DNA of 64,000 bases from Prevotella sp. (GCA_024695815.1 JAILHK010000005.1:1-64000); one strand, 5' to 3'. Shown: positions 31,297 to 40,155, counted from the stretch's first letter. A program made the numbers and translations. The notes: a model not told the origin generated them from the letters alone.

Positions 31297-31488
31297 ATGG
31301 CAAGCAAGAAAGCAAAGGGCAACCGCGTCCAGGTAGTTCTGGAGTGCACCGAGATGAAAAGCAGCGGTCTTCCTGGCACCAGCCGTTACATTACGACCAA
31401 GAATCGTAAGAACACGCCTGAGCGCATGGAGCTGATGAAGTATAACCCCATCCTGAAGAAGATGACTCTTCATAAGGAGATTAAGTAA
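31297..31488 (+). CDS. rpmG: 50S ribosomal protein L33
   Basis: A 63-residue large-subunit protein ([42 protein letters not shown]). It lacks the two CxxC pairs of zinc-binding L33 and so is the zinc-independent type. It follows L28 by 6 bp. Confidence 0.96.
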   Translation: MASKKAKGNRVQVVLECTEMKSSGLPGTSRYITTKNRKNTPERMELMKYNPILKKMTLHKEIK

Positions 31489-31500
31489 TAGTAAGACAGA

Positions 31501-31659
31501 ATGGCAAAGAAAACCGTCGCTACCCTCCACGAAGGCTCAAAGGATGGTCGCGCTTACTCAAAGGTTATCAAGATGGTTCGCAGCCCAAAGACGGGTGCGT
31601 ACATCTTCGATGAGCAGATGGTTCCCAACGAAGCCGTTAAGGACTTCTTCAAGAACTAA
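31501..31659 (+). CDS. DUF4295 small basic protein
   Basis: A 52-residue reading frame (MAKKTVATLHEGSKDGRAYS...VKDFFKN) that starts 12 bp after rpmG and ends just before the terminator. This small basic family is characteristic of Bacteroidetes and is commonly found directly after L28/L33, suggesting a ribosome-linked role, but its function is not known to me. Confidence 0.9.
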   Translation: MAKKTVATLHEGSKDGRAYSKVIKMVRSPKTGAYIFDEQMVPNEAVKDFFKN

Positions 31660-31690
31660 TCTTATTTGAACGATTGTTATAACAAATATA

Positions 31691-31729
31691 AAAGAGAGAT
31701 GCGTTGTGAAGATGCATCTCTCTTTTTTT
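31691..31729 (+). terminator. Terminator of the rpmB-rpmG-DUF4295 transcript
   Basis: A 12-bp stem (AAAGAGAGATGC at 31691-31702, complement at 31714-31725) is followed by a T-run to 31729. It faces the convergent glycosyltransferase gene. Confidence 0.9.
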
Positions 31730-31759
31730 CTAGAACTTGTTTCTTTTAGTTTTTTGTTC

Positions 31760-32854
31760 CTACTGTTGGCGATAGATTTGTTCGTATTGTTTCGCCACCT
31801 TTAGGTAGTCGTGGTGCCGCTTCACGTATTCTATGCTTTGTCTTTTCAGCATAGGGATGCGCGAGGGGTTGAGTATCAGTTGTTCTAACTCGTTATAGAC
31901 GTTCTCGTAGGTCGGCTGTACGTTAATGATGGGGTGCAACTCGTGCTCGTTGATAATCTCGTAGTTTTCGGGTTCGCCTCCACCAATGCAGATGATACCT
32001 TTTGACATGGCCAGTAGCGGGTTCATGGATGGCGTGTAGCTGTAAAGCTGATCCAAGATAGCATCGCTGCCATCCATCATGTGCTGGTATTCTGCAAAGG
32101 GAACACCTTCTGCCTTTCTCAATTCCATTTTGTCTGGGTATTTGCGCAGCAAGTCCTCTGCAGCTTTCAGCATGATGTCCGTTCCCTTATAGGCGCTACG
32201 CCCTTTGCTGATGCCAATGAATATCTTTGTTTTTGTGGGAGTTTCGCTGACAAGTTCTTTGTCAGAAGGCATTTTGATGGGTAGAGGGATATAGGTCAGT
32301 TTATGGCTGAAATACGGCTGGTAGCAGATGTGATCGTCGTAGAGCCCCGACACGATGTTGTCGCAATCCTCGGCAATCAACTTGTTGAGTTGCTCCTTAG
32401 CCGTGCCCAACCAGTCTTGCTGGTCCTTTATCACGTGAGGTTCGGTGCGTACCTGGTCACCGATGTTGAAGTCACTGTAGCGCATCGGTTTGTTGTACGT
32501 GCTCTCATGCACCCAATAGTAGTCCATGCCCATGGCACACAGCACCATTTTCTTGTTGTGCCTACGCAGGTAACGGTATATGGGGAAGATACGTTCTGCC
32601 TTCAGTTCCACGAACATCGGGTTGATTAGCTGCACCACGTCATAATTGCGCCATGTTGGCAGTAGTGCGTAAATCTTAGCCATCAGTGCTAAGCCACCCA
32701 GCTTTCCTTCCTTTCTTGCCAAGTCGATGTCGCGTGGGTAGTTCTTCCAGAAGTCACCATTCGAAGCCACCGTGACCTGGTGTCCCAATGTCCTCAGGCC
32801 CTCTGCCAGTGTGGCATGTACATTACTATATTCTCCAAGCAGAAGTATTCTCAT
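31760..32854 (-). CDS. Glycosyltransferase, GT4-like
   Basis: A predicted GT-B fold sugar transferase of 364 residues, cytosolic. The N-terminus MRILLLGEYSNVHATLAEGL is a typical first Rossmann strand with the acceptor loop. The C-terminal half contains IFIGISKGRSAYKGTDIMLKA and an E-rich donor site (SMNPLLAMSKGIICIGGGEPENYE). The open frame reaches a GTG at 32866, but the ATG at 32854 fits the family better. Last gene of a three-gene minus-strand glycan group. Donor and acceptor are unknown. Confidence 0.85.
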   Translation of the reverse strand: MRILLLGEYSNVHATLAEGLRTLGHQVTVASNGDFWKNYPRDIDLARKEGKLGGLALMAKIYALLPTWRNYDVVQLINPMFVELKAERIFPIYRYLRRHNKKMVLCAMGMDYYWVHESTYNKPMRYSDFNIGDQVRTEPHVIKDQQDWLGTAKEQLNKLIAEDCDNIVSGLYDDHICYQPYFSHKLTYIPLPIKMPSDKELVSETPTKTKIFIGISKGRSAYKGTDIMLKAAEDLLRKYPDKMELRKAEGVPFAEYQHMMDGSDAILDQLYSYTPSMNPLLAMSKGIICIGGGEPENYEIINEHELHPIINVQPTYENVYNELEQLILNPSRIPMLKRQSIEYVKRHHDYLKVAKQYEQIYRQQ

Positions 32855-32894
32855 AGTATCCAGCACTTATCGTGTTTTCTATACGAAAGAACGT

Positions 32895-33884
32895 TCATCG
32901 CTCCCGACTCATCAAGGGTAGTGTGTGCAACAAGACCGTCAGTCCTATCTCCGAGTTTGTCATTCTGCGGAACCACTTATATTTATTGGTATAGTCGCGC
33001 TCGGGCAGGGGGAAGAGCTGCTTTTGCTTCAGTGCTTCCAGGCGCGTGTCGAGCTCCGTCCTGCTCTTCGTCTCTATGATGATCTGATAGATATAGTCCA
33101 TTGTCAGCTGTGCCACGCGCCTGCTCAGTGCCACCCGTTCGTCGGTAGGCGACTGTAGAGCCAGTTTGCGCAGGCCCTCGATGACGTACAGCTTGTTGTC
33201 CAGCCGTTTGGCAATGGCCTCGGGTGTTCGCTTGTTGGTTATCGAGTCTGTCCTCGTGTTATACAAGTATGCCTTAGCGTCTGTTACAACCACCCTTTTA
33301 GCCTTCAGTAGCAGTCTGGGTGTAAAGTTCTCGTCTTCGTGTATGATACCCTCTACGAATCTCACCCCACCGATGATGTCGCGACTGAAGATGTAGTCAC
33401 ACACCGTGCCATGGATGTTACAGTTCGTCATGTAGTCTATGCCTGTCCGTTCGTCATGGTCTTTGAACAACACCTGTTGCTTCTCCTTGTTGGTATAGTC
33501 GAACACCACCATCTCTGGCTGTTTGAATCTTATCAGGTCCAGACAATGTTCATATACCGGTGTTATCAGTCTGTCGTCGCTATCTACAAACTGCACATAC
33601 TTTCCCGTAGCCATTTTCAGTCCCATGTTTCTAGCGGCACTCAGACCCTGGTTTCTTTGTCTGATGTAGATGATATCCTCCTTCGCATCGTCCAGTTCGT
33701 CAATCACACACTTTTGCGAGCCATCGTCCACCAGGATGATTTCTCGTTCTGCGGGTCTTAGCGATAAAGATAAGATGCTGTGCAAGCAATCTTTTATCAT
33801 GTATGTCGGCACGTTGTATGTCGGTATGATAAAACTTACAAGTGGCGATATATGTTGCGGTGTATGGCTTTGTTCAGAATGCAT
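32895..33884 (-). CDS. Glycosyltransferase family 2
   Basis: GT-A fold inverting glycosyltransferase, 329 residues, without membrane helices. The N-terminal domain has VSFIIPTYNVPTYMIKDCL, the nucleotide-sugar motif ILVDDGS and the DxD-type metal motif FVDSDDRL. The start overlaps the upstream GT2 gene by 49 bp. No later ATG precedes the first core strand, so the overlap seems genuine. Probably adds one residue to a cell-surface polysaccharide. Confidence 0.88.
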   Translation of the reverse strand: MHSEQSHTPQHISPLVSFIIPTYNVPTYMIKDCLHSILSLSLRPAEREIILVDDGSQKCVIDELDDAKEDIIYIRQRNQGLSAARNMGLKMATGKYVQFVDSDDRLITPVYEHCLDLIRFKQPEMVVFDYTNKEKQQVLFKDHDERTGIDYMTNCNIHGTVCDYIFSRDIIGGVRFVEGIIHEDENFTPRLLLKAKRVVVTDAKAYLYNTRTDSITNKRTPEAIAKRLDNKLYVIEGLRKLALQSPTDERVALSRRVAQLTMDYIYQIIIETKSRTELDTRLEALKQKQLFPLPERDYTNKYKWFRRMTNSEIGLTVLLHTLPLMSRER

Positions 33885-34741
33885 ATTCCTTTGATTCCTA
33901 AAATGTCTTGCATGAGGGCTTTTATTTTCTGCATGGGTGTCAGGCTTCTGTCGAAAGGAGAAATATATCTGAATCTCAGCATGGGTTCCTTTCCTGTTTG
34001 TTCATAGACATCCATCTGTGTGTTCAGAATCCTCATGTAGTATGCGGGTGTGTACCAATGTCTTAATGCGGCCAAATGCGCATCCAGCAGCATCTCCAGT
34101 TCCGGTCCTTTGGCCGTAGCTGTGATACCTTTCGCGTTCATGCAGTAGTGGTACAACCCCTTCGACGTGGTCCTGACGCAGCGAGCATTCAGCAGCAGTC
34201 GGCGCAGCGTGTAAATATCTTCAAACACGCGTCCTACGGGGAACTTAACATTCTCGAACAGTTCCCTGCGGTACAGCTTGTTCCAGGCGTAACAGTGTTC
34301 AAAGACCTCTTCGCCTATCCAATAGTCCTGCATGTTGTCGTACGTGCGGTCTTGTAGGCTTAGTATGTCGATCATTTCGCCATTCACACTTTTCTCCACG
34401 GGAAATTCCAGTATGTCGCAGTCCTCCATCAGTGGCAGCAGCTGAAGGTAGGTGTTTGGTTCCAGATAGTCGTCTGAATCTACAAACGTCAGATAGTCGC
34501 CTGTAGCCCTTTTGATGCCGGCATTACGTGCGTCGCTCAGTCCGCCGTTTCTTTTGTGTATCACGCAGACACGGCTGTCTCGCTCCTGCCATTGGTTGCA
34601 CAACACGGGGCACGCATCGTCCGAACCATCGTCCACGAGTATGACCTCCATGTTGGCGATGTTTTGGTTTAACACGCTCTCCACGCATCTATCCAGCGTG
34701 GCTTCTACGCGATATACGGGTATAATGACACTTAGTTTCAT
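33836..34741 (-). CDS. Glycosyltransferase family 2
   Basis: GT-A fold transferase of 301 residues. The first strand LSVIIPVYRVEATLDRCVES, VILVDDGS and FVDSDDYLEPNTYLQL are standard. First gene of the three-gene minus-strand group, behind a consensus promoter. The shared architecture with its downstream neighbour suggests a local duplication followed by divergence. The sugar specificity cannot be read from sequence. Confidence 0.9.
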   Translation of the reverse strand: MKLSVIIPVYRVEATLDRCVESVLNQNIANMEVILVDDGSDDACPVLCNQWQERDSRVCVIHKRNGGLSDARNAGIKRATGDYLTFVDSDDYLEPNTYLQLLPLMEDCDILEFPVEKSVNGEMIDILSLQDRTYDNMQDYWIGEEVFEHCYAWNKLYRRELFENVKFPVGRVFEDIYTLRRLLLNARCVRTTSKGLYHYCMNAKGITATAKGPELEMLLDAHLAALRHWYTPAYYMRILNTQMDVYEQTGKEPMLRFRYISPFDRSLTPMQKIKALMQDILGIKGICILNKAIHRNIYRHL

Positions 34742-34756
34742 AACTTATTCGGTTGA

Positions 34757-34787
34757 CAAAAGTACAATAAAATATCGGATAATCAAA
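34757..34787 (-). promoter_or_regulatory. Promoter of the minus-strand glycosyltransferase group
   Basis: The minus strand reads TTTG (34787-34784), exactly 19 bp, then TACTTTTG (34764-34757), a full consensus match. The leader is short, with the ATG at 34741. Confidence 0.85.
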
Positions 34788-34797
34788 ATAAAAGTTG

Positions 34798-34805
34798 TAA
34801 TTTTG
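34798..34805 (+). promoter_or_regulatory. -7 box for the flippase gene
   Basis: TAATTTTG stands 19 bp before the ATG at 34825, in the divergent intergenic region. The -33 element is not clear. Confidence 0.5.
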
Positions 34806-34824
34806 CATTTTAATAATATAATTC

Positions 34825-36324
34825 ATGAAAGTCGAAGGCGAAGATAGCTACGCCCATGTGTTGAAATACACGGGCATATTTGGTGGTGTGCAGGGATTGA
34901 ACATCCTTATCAATTTGGTGCGCACCAAGGTGGTGGCCATGTTTCTTGGTCCATCAGGCATTGGTTTGGCTTCGCTTTTCAGCTCTGTGGTGACGTTTGT
35001 CTCCCAGACCACCAACTTCGGCATCTCTTTTAGCGCTGTGCGCCATGTGTCCGATCTCTTCGACAAGGGCGACGACGCTCAGATACAGCATTTTGTCAAG
35101 GTAGTACGTGCCTGGAGTCTGCTTACAGCCCTCCTTGGTATGTTGGTGTGTGTGGCAACCGGTCCGCTACTCAGCAAATACACCTTTTCATGGGGCGATC
35201 ACACCCTCCATTTTGTTCTCCTCTCGTTTGCCGTGGGCCTGCTGGCTATCACTGGTGGCGAGTCGGCCATCCTTAAGGGCGCCCGTCGCCTCAAATCGCT
35301 GGCCCTCATTCAGCTGATCAACGTCCTGTTGGCTCTATTCATCACCATCCCCGTCTATTATTTCTTTGGCGAGAGTGGCATTGTGCCAGTCATCGTGCTC
35401 ACCGCCTTCTCGGCCATGCTCACCACTTTATATATGTCCTACCGTCTTTATCCCCTGCACCTGCGGGGTTGCAAGGGTATCCTTGGCGAAGGCATGGGCA
35501 TGGTGCGCCTGGGCGTAGCCTATGTGTTGGCTGGCATTTTAGGCAGTGGTGCCGAGATGCTGATCCGTGCCCATCTTAATGTGGCGGGCGAGCTCGACGT
35601 GGTGGGTTTCTATAATGCAGGTTTCATCCTTACCGTCACCTATGCCGGTATGGTCTTCTCGGCTATGGAGACCGACTATTTCCCCCGCATATCCACCGTG
35701 ATGAACGAAGGGGGCGAGATGATATCCAATGTGGTCAACAAGCAGATAGAGGTATCGTTCCTACTGGTGTCGCCCATGTTGGCCGTGTTCATCCTGTTGC
35801 TGCCCGAATTGTTGCCCCTGCTCACGCGCACAGATTTCACCCCCGCTGTGCCCATGGCTCAGGCAGCCTCGTTCTCTATGTACCTGCGTGCTCTATCGCT
35901 GCCCATGTCGTTCATGGTGCTGGCCAAGGGCGATTCGATGGCCTATTTGCTCATCGAGGGTTTCGACTCCATCCTGCTGTTCTTCCTCGTGGTGTTAGGC
36001 TTCCGCTATTATGGGTTGGTAGGCACAGGTTTGGCGCTCGACGTGTCCTACGCTGTCGATCTCGTCATCATCTTCATCTACACCAGTTGTCGCTACGGCT
36101 ATCGCTTCTCGTTGCCCCTGCTTCAGATGGTGTTGGTTCAGTTGCCTTTAGGTGTCAGTATCTATCTGCTGTCCCATCTCGACCACTCCTGGCTGGGTGT
36201 GGTTCTGAGCTATATGCTGGCCTTCGTCAGCATCATCTTCTCGCTCACCATTCTCCATCAGAAGACCTCGTTGTGGCAGTCGCTCAAGCAACGTCTTCAA
36301 TCCAAATTCCGTCATCATGAGTAG
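34825..36324 (+). CDS. Wzx-type polysaccharide flippase
   Basis: Integral membrane protein of 499 residues with about 12-14 hydrophobic segments, of the polysaccharide transporter (PST)/MATE-like family that flips lipid-linked repeat units to the periplasm. The N-terminal segment YTGIFGGVQGLNILINLVRTK and the following MFLGPSGIGLASLFSS are typical of O-antigen translocases. It overlaps the downstream GT2 gene by 8 bp. The priming transferase and polymerase that normally accompany it are not in this window. Base composition is visibly more GC-rich than in the nqr or tamB regions. Confidence 0.9.
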   Translation: MKVEGEDSYAHVLKYTGIFGGVQGLNILINLVRTKVVAMFLGPSGIGLASLFSSVVTFVSQTTNFGISFSAVRHVSDLFDKGDDAQIQHFVKVVRAWSLLTALLGMLVCVATGPLLSKYTFSWGDHTLHFVLLSFAVGLLAITGGESAILKGARRLKSLALIQLINVLLALFITIPVYYFFGESGIVPVIVLTAFSAMLTTLYMSYRLYPLHLRGCKGILGEGMGMVRLGVAYVLAGILGSGAEMLIRAHLNVAGELDVVGFYNAGFILTVTYAGMVFSAMETDYFPRISTVMNEGGEMISNVVNKQIEVSFLLVSPMLAVFILLLPELLPLLTRTDFTPAVPMAQAASFSMYLRALSLPMSFMVLAKGDSMAYLLIEGFDSILLFFLVVLGFRYYGLVGTGLALDVSYAVDLVIIFIYTSCRYGYRFSLPLLQMVLVQLPLGVSIYLLSHLDHSWLGVVLSYMLAFVSIIFSLTILHQKTSLWQSLKQRLQSKFRHHE

Positions 36325-37303
36325 CACGAAGGTATCCGTATTAGTGGCCGTCTATAATGCCGAGATGTGGTTGTCCCGCTGTCTCGACTCGTTGCTGGCG
36401 CAGACCCATCACGATTTGCAGATACTCTGCATCGACGATGCCTCTACCGATGGTTCCTTAGCTCTGCTCCGCCGCTATCAGCAGCAGGATGAGCGCGTGC
36501 AAGTCATCGCTCTCAGCGAGAATCATGGGCAGGCCTATGCCCGCAATCAGGGGCTGTTGCAGGCCAATGGCGACTATGTGTGCTTTCTCGATGCCGACGA
36601 TTGGTATTCGCCCGATGCCCTCGAACAGGCCGTTTGTGTGTTTGAACAGTATGACGATACCGACTGTGTCCTCTTCGATGTGGACTATGTCTATCCTCAG
36701 CATTCCGAGCTCTACACCATGCCTCCCTTCGCCTCGCTCACAGGTCAGGAGGCCTTCCGTCTCAGTCTCGACTGGACCATCCACGGCGTCTATATGGTGC
36801 GCCTCGCGTTGCATCAGCGCTATCCCTACGACGATACCTGTCGCTCCTTTAGCGACGACAATACCACGCGTCTCCATTTTCTGGCCTCGCGCCGTGTGCG
36901 CCGCTGTCAGGGCGTCTATCACTATTTGCAGCATGCAGCTTCGGTGACCCACGCCAGCGACGTACGCCGGTTCGACTTCCTGCGTGCCAACGAGAGCATG
37001 AAGCGCCAGTTAGAGGCCCTGCAGATGGGGACCGACGTGATGCGTCTGTGGGAGACCCAGCGCATGCTCACTCTGGTAGATCTATGCATGTTCTACCATT
37101 GTCACTCCCGCGAGTTGCCCCCGGCCGATGCGGCCTATGGACTCAGCGAGCTGCGCCGCGTGTGGGGCACTATCCAACCCTCGCTTCTTGATCCCGTCCG
37201 CACCCGTAAGTTCGGCTATCGACTCATGCCCACATGGACGCTTTTCCGACTTCAGGAGTGGCTCTATTTCACCCTGCGTGGCTGGCTGGGGAAGAATCGT
37301 TGA
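36317..37303 (+). CDS. Glycosyltransferase family 2
   Basis: GT-A transferase of 328 residues. Core motifs: VSVLVAVYNAEMWLSRCLDSL, LCIDDASTDGS, NQGLLQANGDYVCFLDADDWY. The C-terminal 100 residues are alpha-helical and rich in Arg. It overlaps the flippase gene by 8 bp and is thus probably translated from the same mRNA. Donor and acceptor are unknown. Confidence 0.9.
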   Translation: MSSTKVSVLVAVYNAEMWLSRCLDSLLAQTHHDLQILCIDDASTDGSLALLRRYQQQDERVQVIALSENHGQAYARNQGLLQANGDYVCFLDADDWYSPDALEQAVCVFEQYDDTDCVLFDVDYVYPQHSELYTMPPFASLTGQEAFRLSLDWTIHGVYMVRLALHQRYPYDDTCRSFSDDNTTRLHFLASRRVRRCQGVYHYLQHAASVTHASDVRRFDFLRANESMKRQLEALQMGTDVMRLWETQRMLTLVDLCMFYHCHSRELPPADAAYGLSELRRVWGTIQPSLLDPVRTRKFGYRLMPTWTLFRLQEWLYFTLRGWLGKNR

Positions 37304-37358
37304 TGCCTTCGTTTTTTAATTTATTAATCAGAAAAAGACTATACATTATCATCAATAT

Positions 37359-39722
37359 ATGGAAGACCTCCTTTCACAACTTAACGCCGAGCAGCGCGCG
37401 GCTGTAGAGTATAATGATGGTGCCTCGCTCGTCATTGCAGGTGCCGGCTCAGGCAAGACGCGTGTGCTCACCTATAAGATTGCTTATCTGTTGCAACAAG
37501 GACTGAAGCCTTGGAACATCTTGGCGCTGACCTTCACCAATAAGGCCGCTCGCGAGATGAAAGAGCGTATCGGGCGTCTGGTAGGACAGGAGCAGGCCCG
37601 CTATCTGCAGATGGGTACTTTCCACTCGGTCTTTGCTCGCATTCTCCGTGCCGAGGCCGACAAGCTGGGCTTTCAGTCAAACTTCACCATCTATGACCAG
37701 AGTGATGCTCGTTCGCTGGTGAAGAGCATTGTCAAGGAGATGCAGCTCGACGATAAGGCCTACAAGCCCAATAGTGTGAGCGACCAAATATCGATGGCTA
37801 AAAACCATTTGGTAATGCCCGATGCCTTCCCCCAGTGCTCACTCTACGACAGCAAAAAACCTGCTGTGGCAGAGGTCTTCCGTCGCTATGTGGAGCGCTG
37901 TCGCCAAGCCAACGCTATGGATTTCGACGACCTGCTGGTGCAGACCTACCTGCTGTTCCTTAATCATGAAGATGTACGTAGGAAATATGTTGAAAAATTC
38001 CATTTCGTGCTGGTTGATGAGTATCAGGATACGAACTATGCCCAGCAACAGATTGTGCTTCAGCTTACCCGTGAGCGCCAGCGCGTCTGTGTGGTGGGTG
38101 ATGATGCTCAGAGTATTTATAGTTTTCGTGGAGCTAACATAGATAATATCCTGGGATTTAGGGAGTCATACGATAATGCGAAGTTGTTTAAACTAGAACA
38201 GAACTATCGTTCCACTCAGCTTATCGTTCAGGCAGCCAATAGTTTGATACGAAAAAACGAGCGCCAGATACCCAAGGAGGTATTTAGTGAGAATGAACAT
38301 GGAGAAAAGCTGACACTTAAACCTGCCTATAGCGACAAGGAGGAAGCCCTGATTGTGTGCAACGACATACAGCGCATCAAGCGTCAGGAGCATTGTGAGT
38401 ATAGCGATTTTGCTATTCTCTATCGCACCAACTCGCAGAGCCGTAGCTTCGAGGAATACATGCGCAAGATGAACATCCCGTATCGCATCTATGGCGGACT
38501 GAGTTTCTACCAGCGCAAAGAGATCAAAGACGTGATTGCCTACTTCCGCGTGGTGGTGAACCCCAACGACGAGGAAGCGCTGAAGCGTATCATCAACTAT
38601 CCCACACGTGGCATCGGCGATACCACGCTATCAAAAATCATCGATACGGCTTCGCAAGATGGTGTGTCGCTTTGGGACGTGATGACCCGTCCGGCACACC
38701 TCAACGTCAGCAAGGCCACGCTCACCAAGATTTCTAACTTCTGTCAGATGATAGATGGCTGGCGCATGCGCTTAGATGGTGAGGATGCCTATCAGCTGGG
38801 GCATGCTATTATTATGGAGAGTGGCATCTCGCGCGACGTCTATAGTGGGCGCAACCCCGAAGACATCTCGCGTCAGGAGAACCTCGAGGAGTTCCTGGGT
38901 GGCATGCAGGACTTTGTGGAGAGTAGGCGAGAGGAGGACATGGGCAATGCCGTGTCGCTGGGCGACTTTCTTCAGGAGGTGGCGCTGCTCACCGATCTCG
39001 ACAGCGACTCAGACGAGGAACAGGCCAAGGTGTCGCTGATGACCATCCATGCGGCCAAGGGACTGGAGTTTCCCACCGTCTTTGTGGTGGGGCTTGAAGA
39101 AAACATCTTCCCTTCGCCCATGTGCACCGAGTCCATGCGAGCTCTCGAAGAAGAGCGTCGTTTGCTCTATGTGGCCATCACGCGTGCCGAGAAGCATTGC
39201 GTCCTGACCTGTGCACAAAACCGTTTCCGCTTCGGACGTGTGGAGTACGACACGCCCTCGCGCTTTATTCGCGACATAGACCCCTCGTTGCTGCATGTCG
39301 ATTCGGGCAAAGATGTGCCTGAGCAGGATTTTGGCACCAAGCGACTGCCTTGGACGCAGAATCCTCGTCCGGTAGCATCGCAGTTCAAGGCCGATCCCAT
39401 GCCCCGTCAGGTGGCACCCCGTCGTCCAGAGCCCGTCGTGGATCCCTTCTCCGAAGGTTTCAAGCGTCGCCTGGTCAGCGAGAGCGGTGGTCGCTTCAAA
39501 CCTGTGCGTGGGCAAGTCCCCGCCATGTCGTCAGCCCCTGCAGCAGGAGCCACGTCTGGTCGGCTGCATGAAGGCAATGTGATTGAGCATCAGCGCTTCG
39601 GCATCGGCACCGTTGTCAAGGTGGAGGGCAGTGGCGAGAACGAGAAGGCCACCGTTGAGTTTCGCAACCTGGGCACTAAACAGTTGCTGCTGAAGTTTGC
39701 AAAATTCAAAGTCGTGTCTTGA
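37359..39722 (+). CDS. UvrD/PcrA-type superfamily 1 DNA helicase
   Basis: ATP-dependent 3'-5' DNA helicase for repair and replication restart, 787 residues. Walker A AGAGSGKT is at residues 27-34; other SF1A motifs include LTFTNKAAREM (Ia), VDEYQDTN (II), GDDAQSIYSFRGA (III), QNYRST (IV), TIHAAKGLEF (V) and YVAITRA (VI). The C-terminal tail (residues about 725-787) has a Tudor-like PcrA segment (GNVIEHQRFGIGTVVKVEG). It begins 55 bp after the glycan genes, with no obvious promoter between. The stop is immediately followed by a tandem repeat. Confidence 0.95.
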   Translation: MEDLLSQLNAEQRAAVEYNDGASLVIAGAGSGKTRVLTYKIAYLLQQGLKPWNILALTFTNKAAREMKERIGRLVGQEQARYLQMGTFHSVFARILRAEADKLGFQSNFTIYDQSDARSLVKSIVKEMQLDDKAYKPNSVSDQISMAKNHLVMPDAFPQCSLYDSKKPAVAEVFRRYVERCRQANAMDFDDLLVQTYLLFLNHEDVRRKYVEKFHFVLVDEYQDTNYAQQQIVLQLTRERQRVCVVGDDAQSIYSFRGANIDNILGFRESYDNAKLFKLEQNYRSTQLIVQAANSLIRKNERQIPKEVFSENEHGEKLTLKPAYSDKEEALIVCNDIQRIKRQEHCEYSDFAILYRTNSQSRSFEEYMRKMNIPYRIYGGLSFYQRKEIKDVIAYFRVVVNPNDEEALKRIINYPTRGIGDTTLSKIIDTASQDGVSLWDVMTRPAHLNVSKATLTKISNFCQMIDGWRMRLDGEDAYQLGHAIIMESGISRDVYSGRNPEDISRQENLEEFLGGMQDFVESRREEDMGNAVSLGDFLQEVALLTDLDSDSDEEQAKVSLMTIHAAKGLEFPTVFVVGLEENIFPSPMCTESMRALEEERRLLYVAITRAEKHCVLTCAQNRFRFGRVEYDTPSRFIRDIDPSLLHVDSGKDVPEQDFGTKRLPWTQNPRPVASQFKADPMPRQVAPRRPEPVVDPFSEGFKRRLVSESGGRFKPVRGQVPAMSSAPAAGATSGRLHEGNVIEHQRFGIGTVVKVEGSGENEKATVEFRNLGTKQLLLKFAKFKVVS

Positions 39723-39771
39723 GACATAATAACAGAGGTAAAGACATAATAACGGGGGTATAGACATAATC
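39723..39771 (+). repeat. 20-bp direct repeat directly after the helicase stop codon
   Basis: GACATAATAAC-RGRGGTAWA occurs at 39723-39742 and 39743-39762 with a partial third copy at 39763-39771, period 20. The first copy starts on the base after the TGA stop. Confidence 0.85.
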
Positions 39772-39816
39772 GCTCGGCTCTGCCGCTTTCACCAAGCGAA
39801 GCGACTGAAAGAACAG

Positions 39817-39886
39817 ACGAACATACTTTTTTTACGAACATCTTTTTTTACGAACACACCTTTTTACGAACATACATACATGTTCG
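39817..39886 (+). repeat. 16-17-bp ACGAACA/T-run repeat array
   Basis: ACGAACA starts at 39817, 39834, 39850 and 39866, each of the first three followed by a T-run. The last copy forms a perfect hairpin with ATGTTCG (39867-39873 with 39880-39886). Confidence 0.85.
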
Positions 39887-39922
39887 GCATCGTTGTTTTC
39901 TTTAAAAAACATAGTGCTGGGA

Positions 39923-40087
39923 GGTACCATTGGGGGGTAGTTTCAGTACCGCCTGTTGGTAGCCTTGCTACCGCCAGTTGGTAGCCCGACTACCTGGCGT
40001 TGGTAGTGTGACTACCGCGGCTTGGTAGCCTCAGTACCAGCGCCTGGTACGACCAGTACCAAAACGTGGTACTCTTTTTGGTACTGA
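39923..40087 (+). repeat. Array of 22-bp dyad repeats (GGTA-N7-TACC)
   Basis: GGTA begins at 39936, 39958, 39980, 40002, 40024, 40046 and 40068, exactly 22 bp apart; TACC begins at 39947, 39969, 39991, 40013, 40035 and 40057, also 22 bp apart. The seventh unit is degraded and has a nearby GGTAC at 40080. A KpnI-like palindrome GGTACC (39923) precedes the array. Units 2-4 have GGTAG/CTACC and unit 6 has GGTAC/GTACC, so the fifth pair changes on both sides. The array lies 40-200 bp upstream of the C10 protease promoter. The 493-bp gap holds no gene. Confidence 0.93.
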
Positions 40088-40125
40088 GATATAAAGTTAA
40101 CTCGTGTTAAACTTTAATACATCCA

Positions 40126-40155
40126 TTGCCCTTTTTGAAAAATTGACTATTTTTG
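40126..40155 (+). promoter_or_regulatory. Promoter of the C10 protease gene
   Basis: TTG at 40126-40128, exactly 19 bp, then TATTTTTG at 40148-40155. The leader to the ATG at 40216 is about 55 nt. Just upstream, TTAAC-N4-GTTAA (40098-40110) is a small dyad. Confidence 0.8.

Noticed and set aside
39936..40087. CRISPR array
   Set aside because: Units are contiguous 22-bp dyads with no unique 30-bp spacers and no cas genes nearby.
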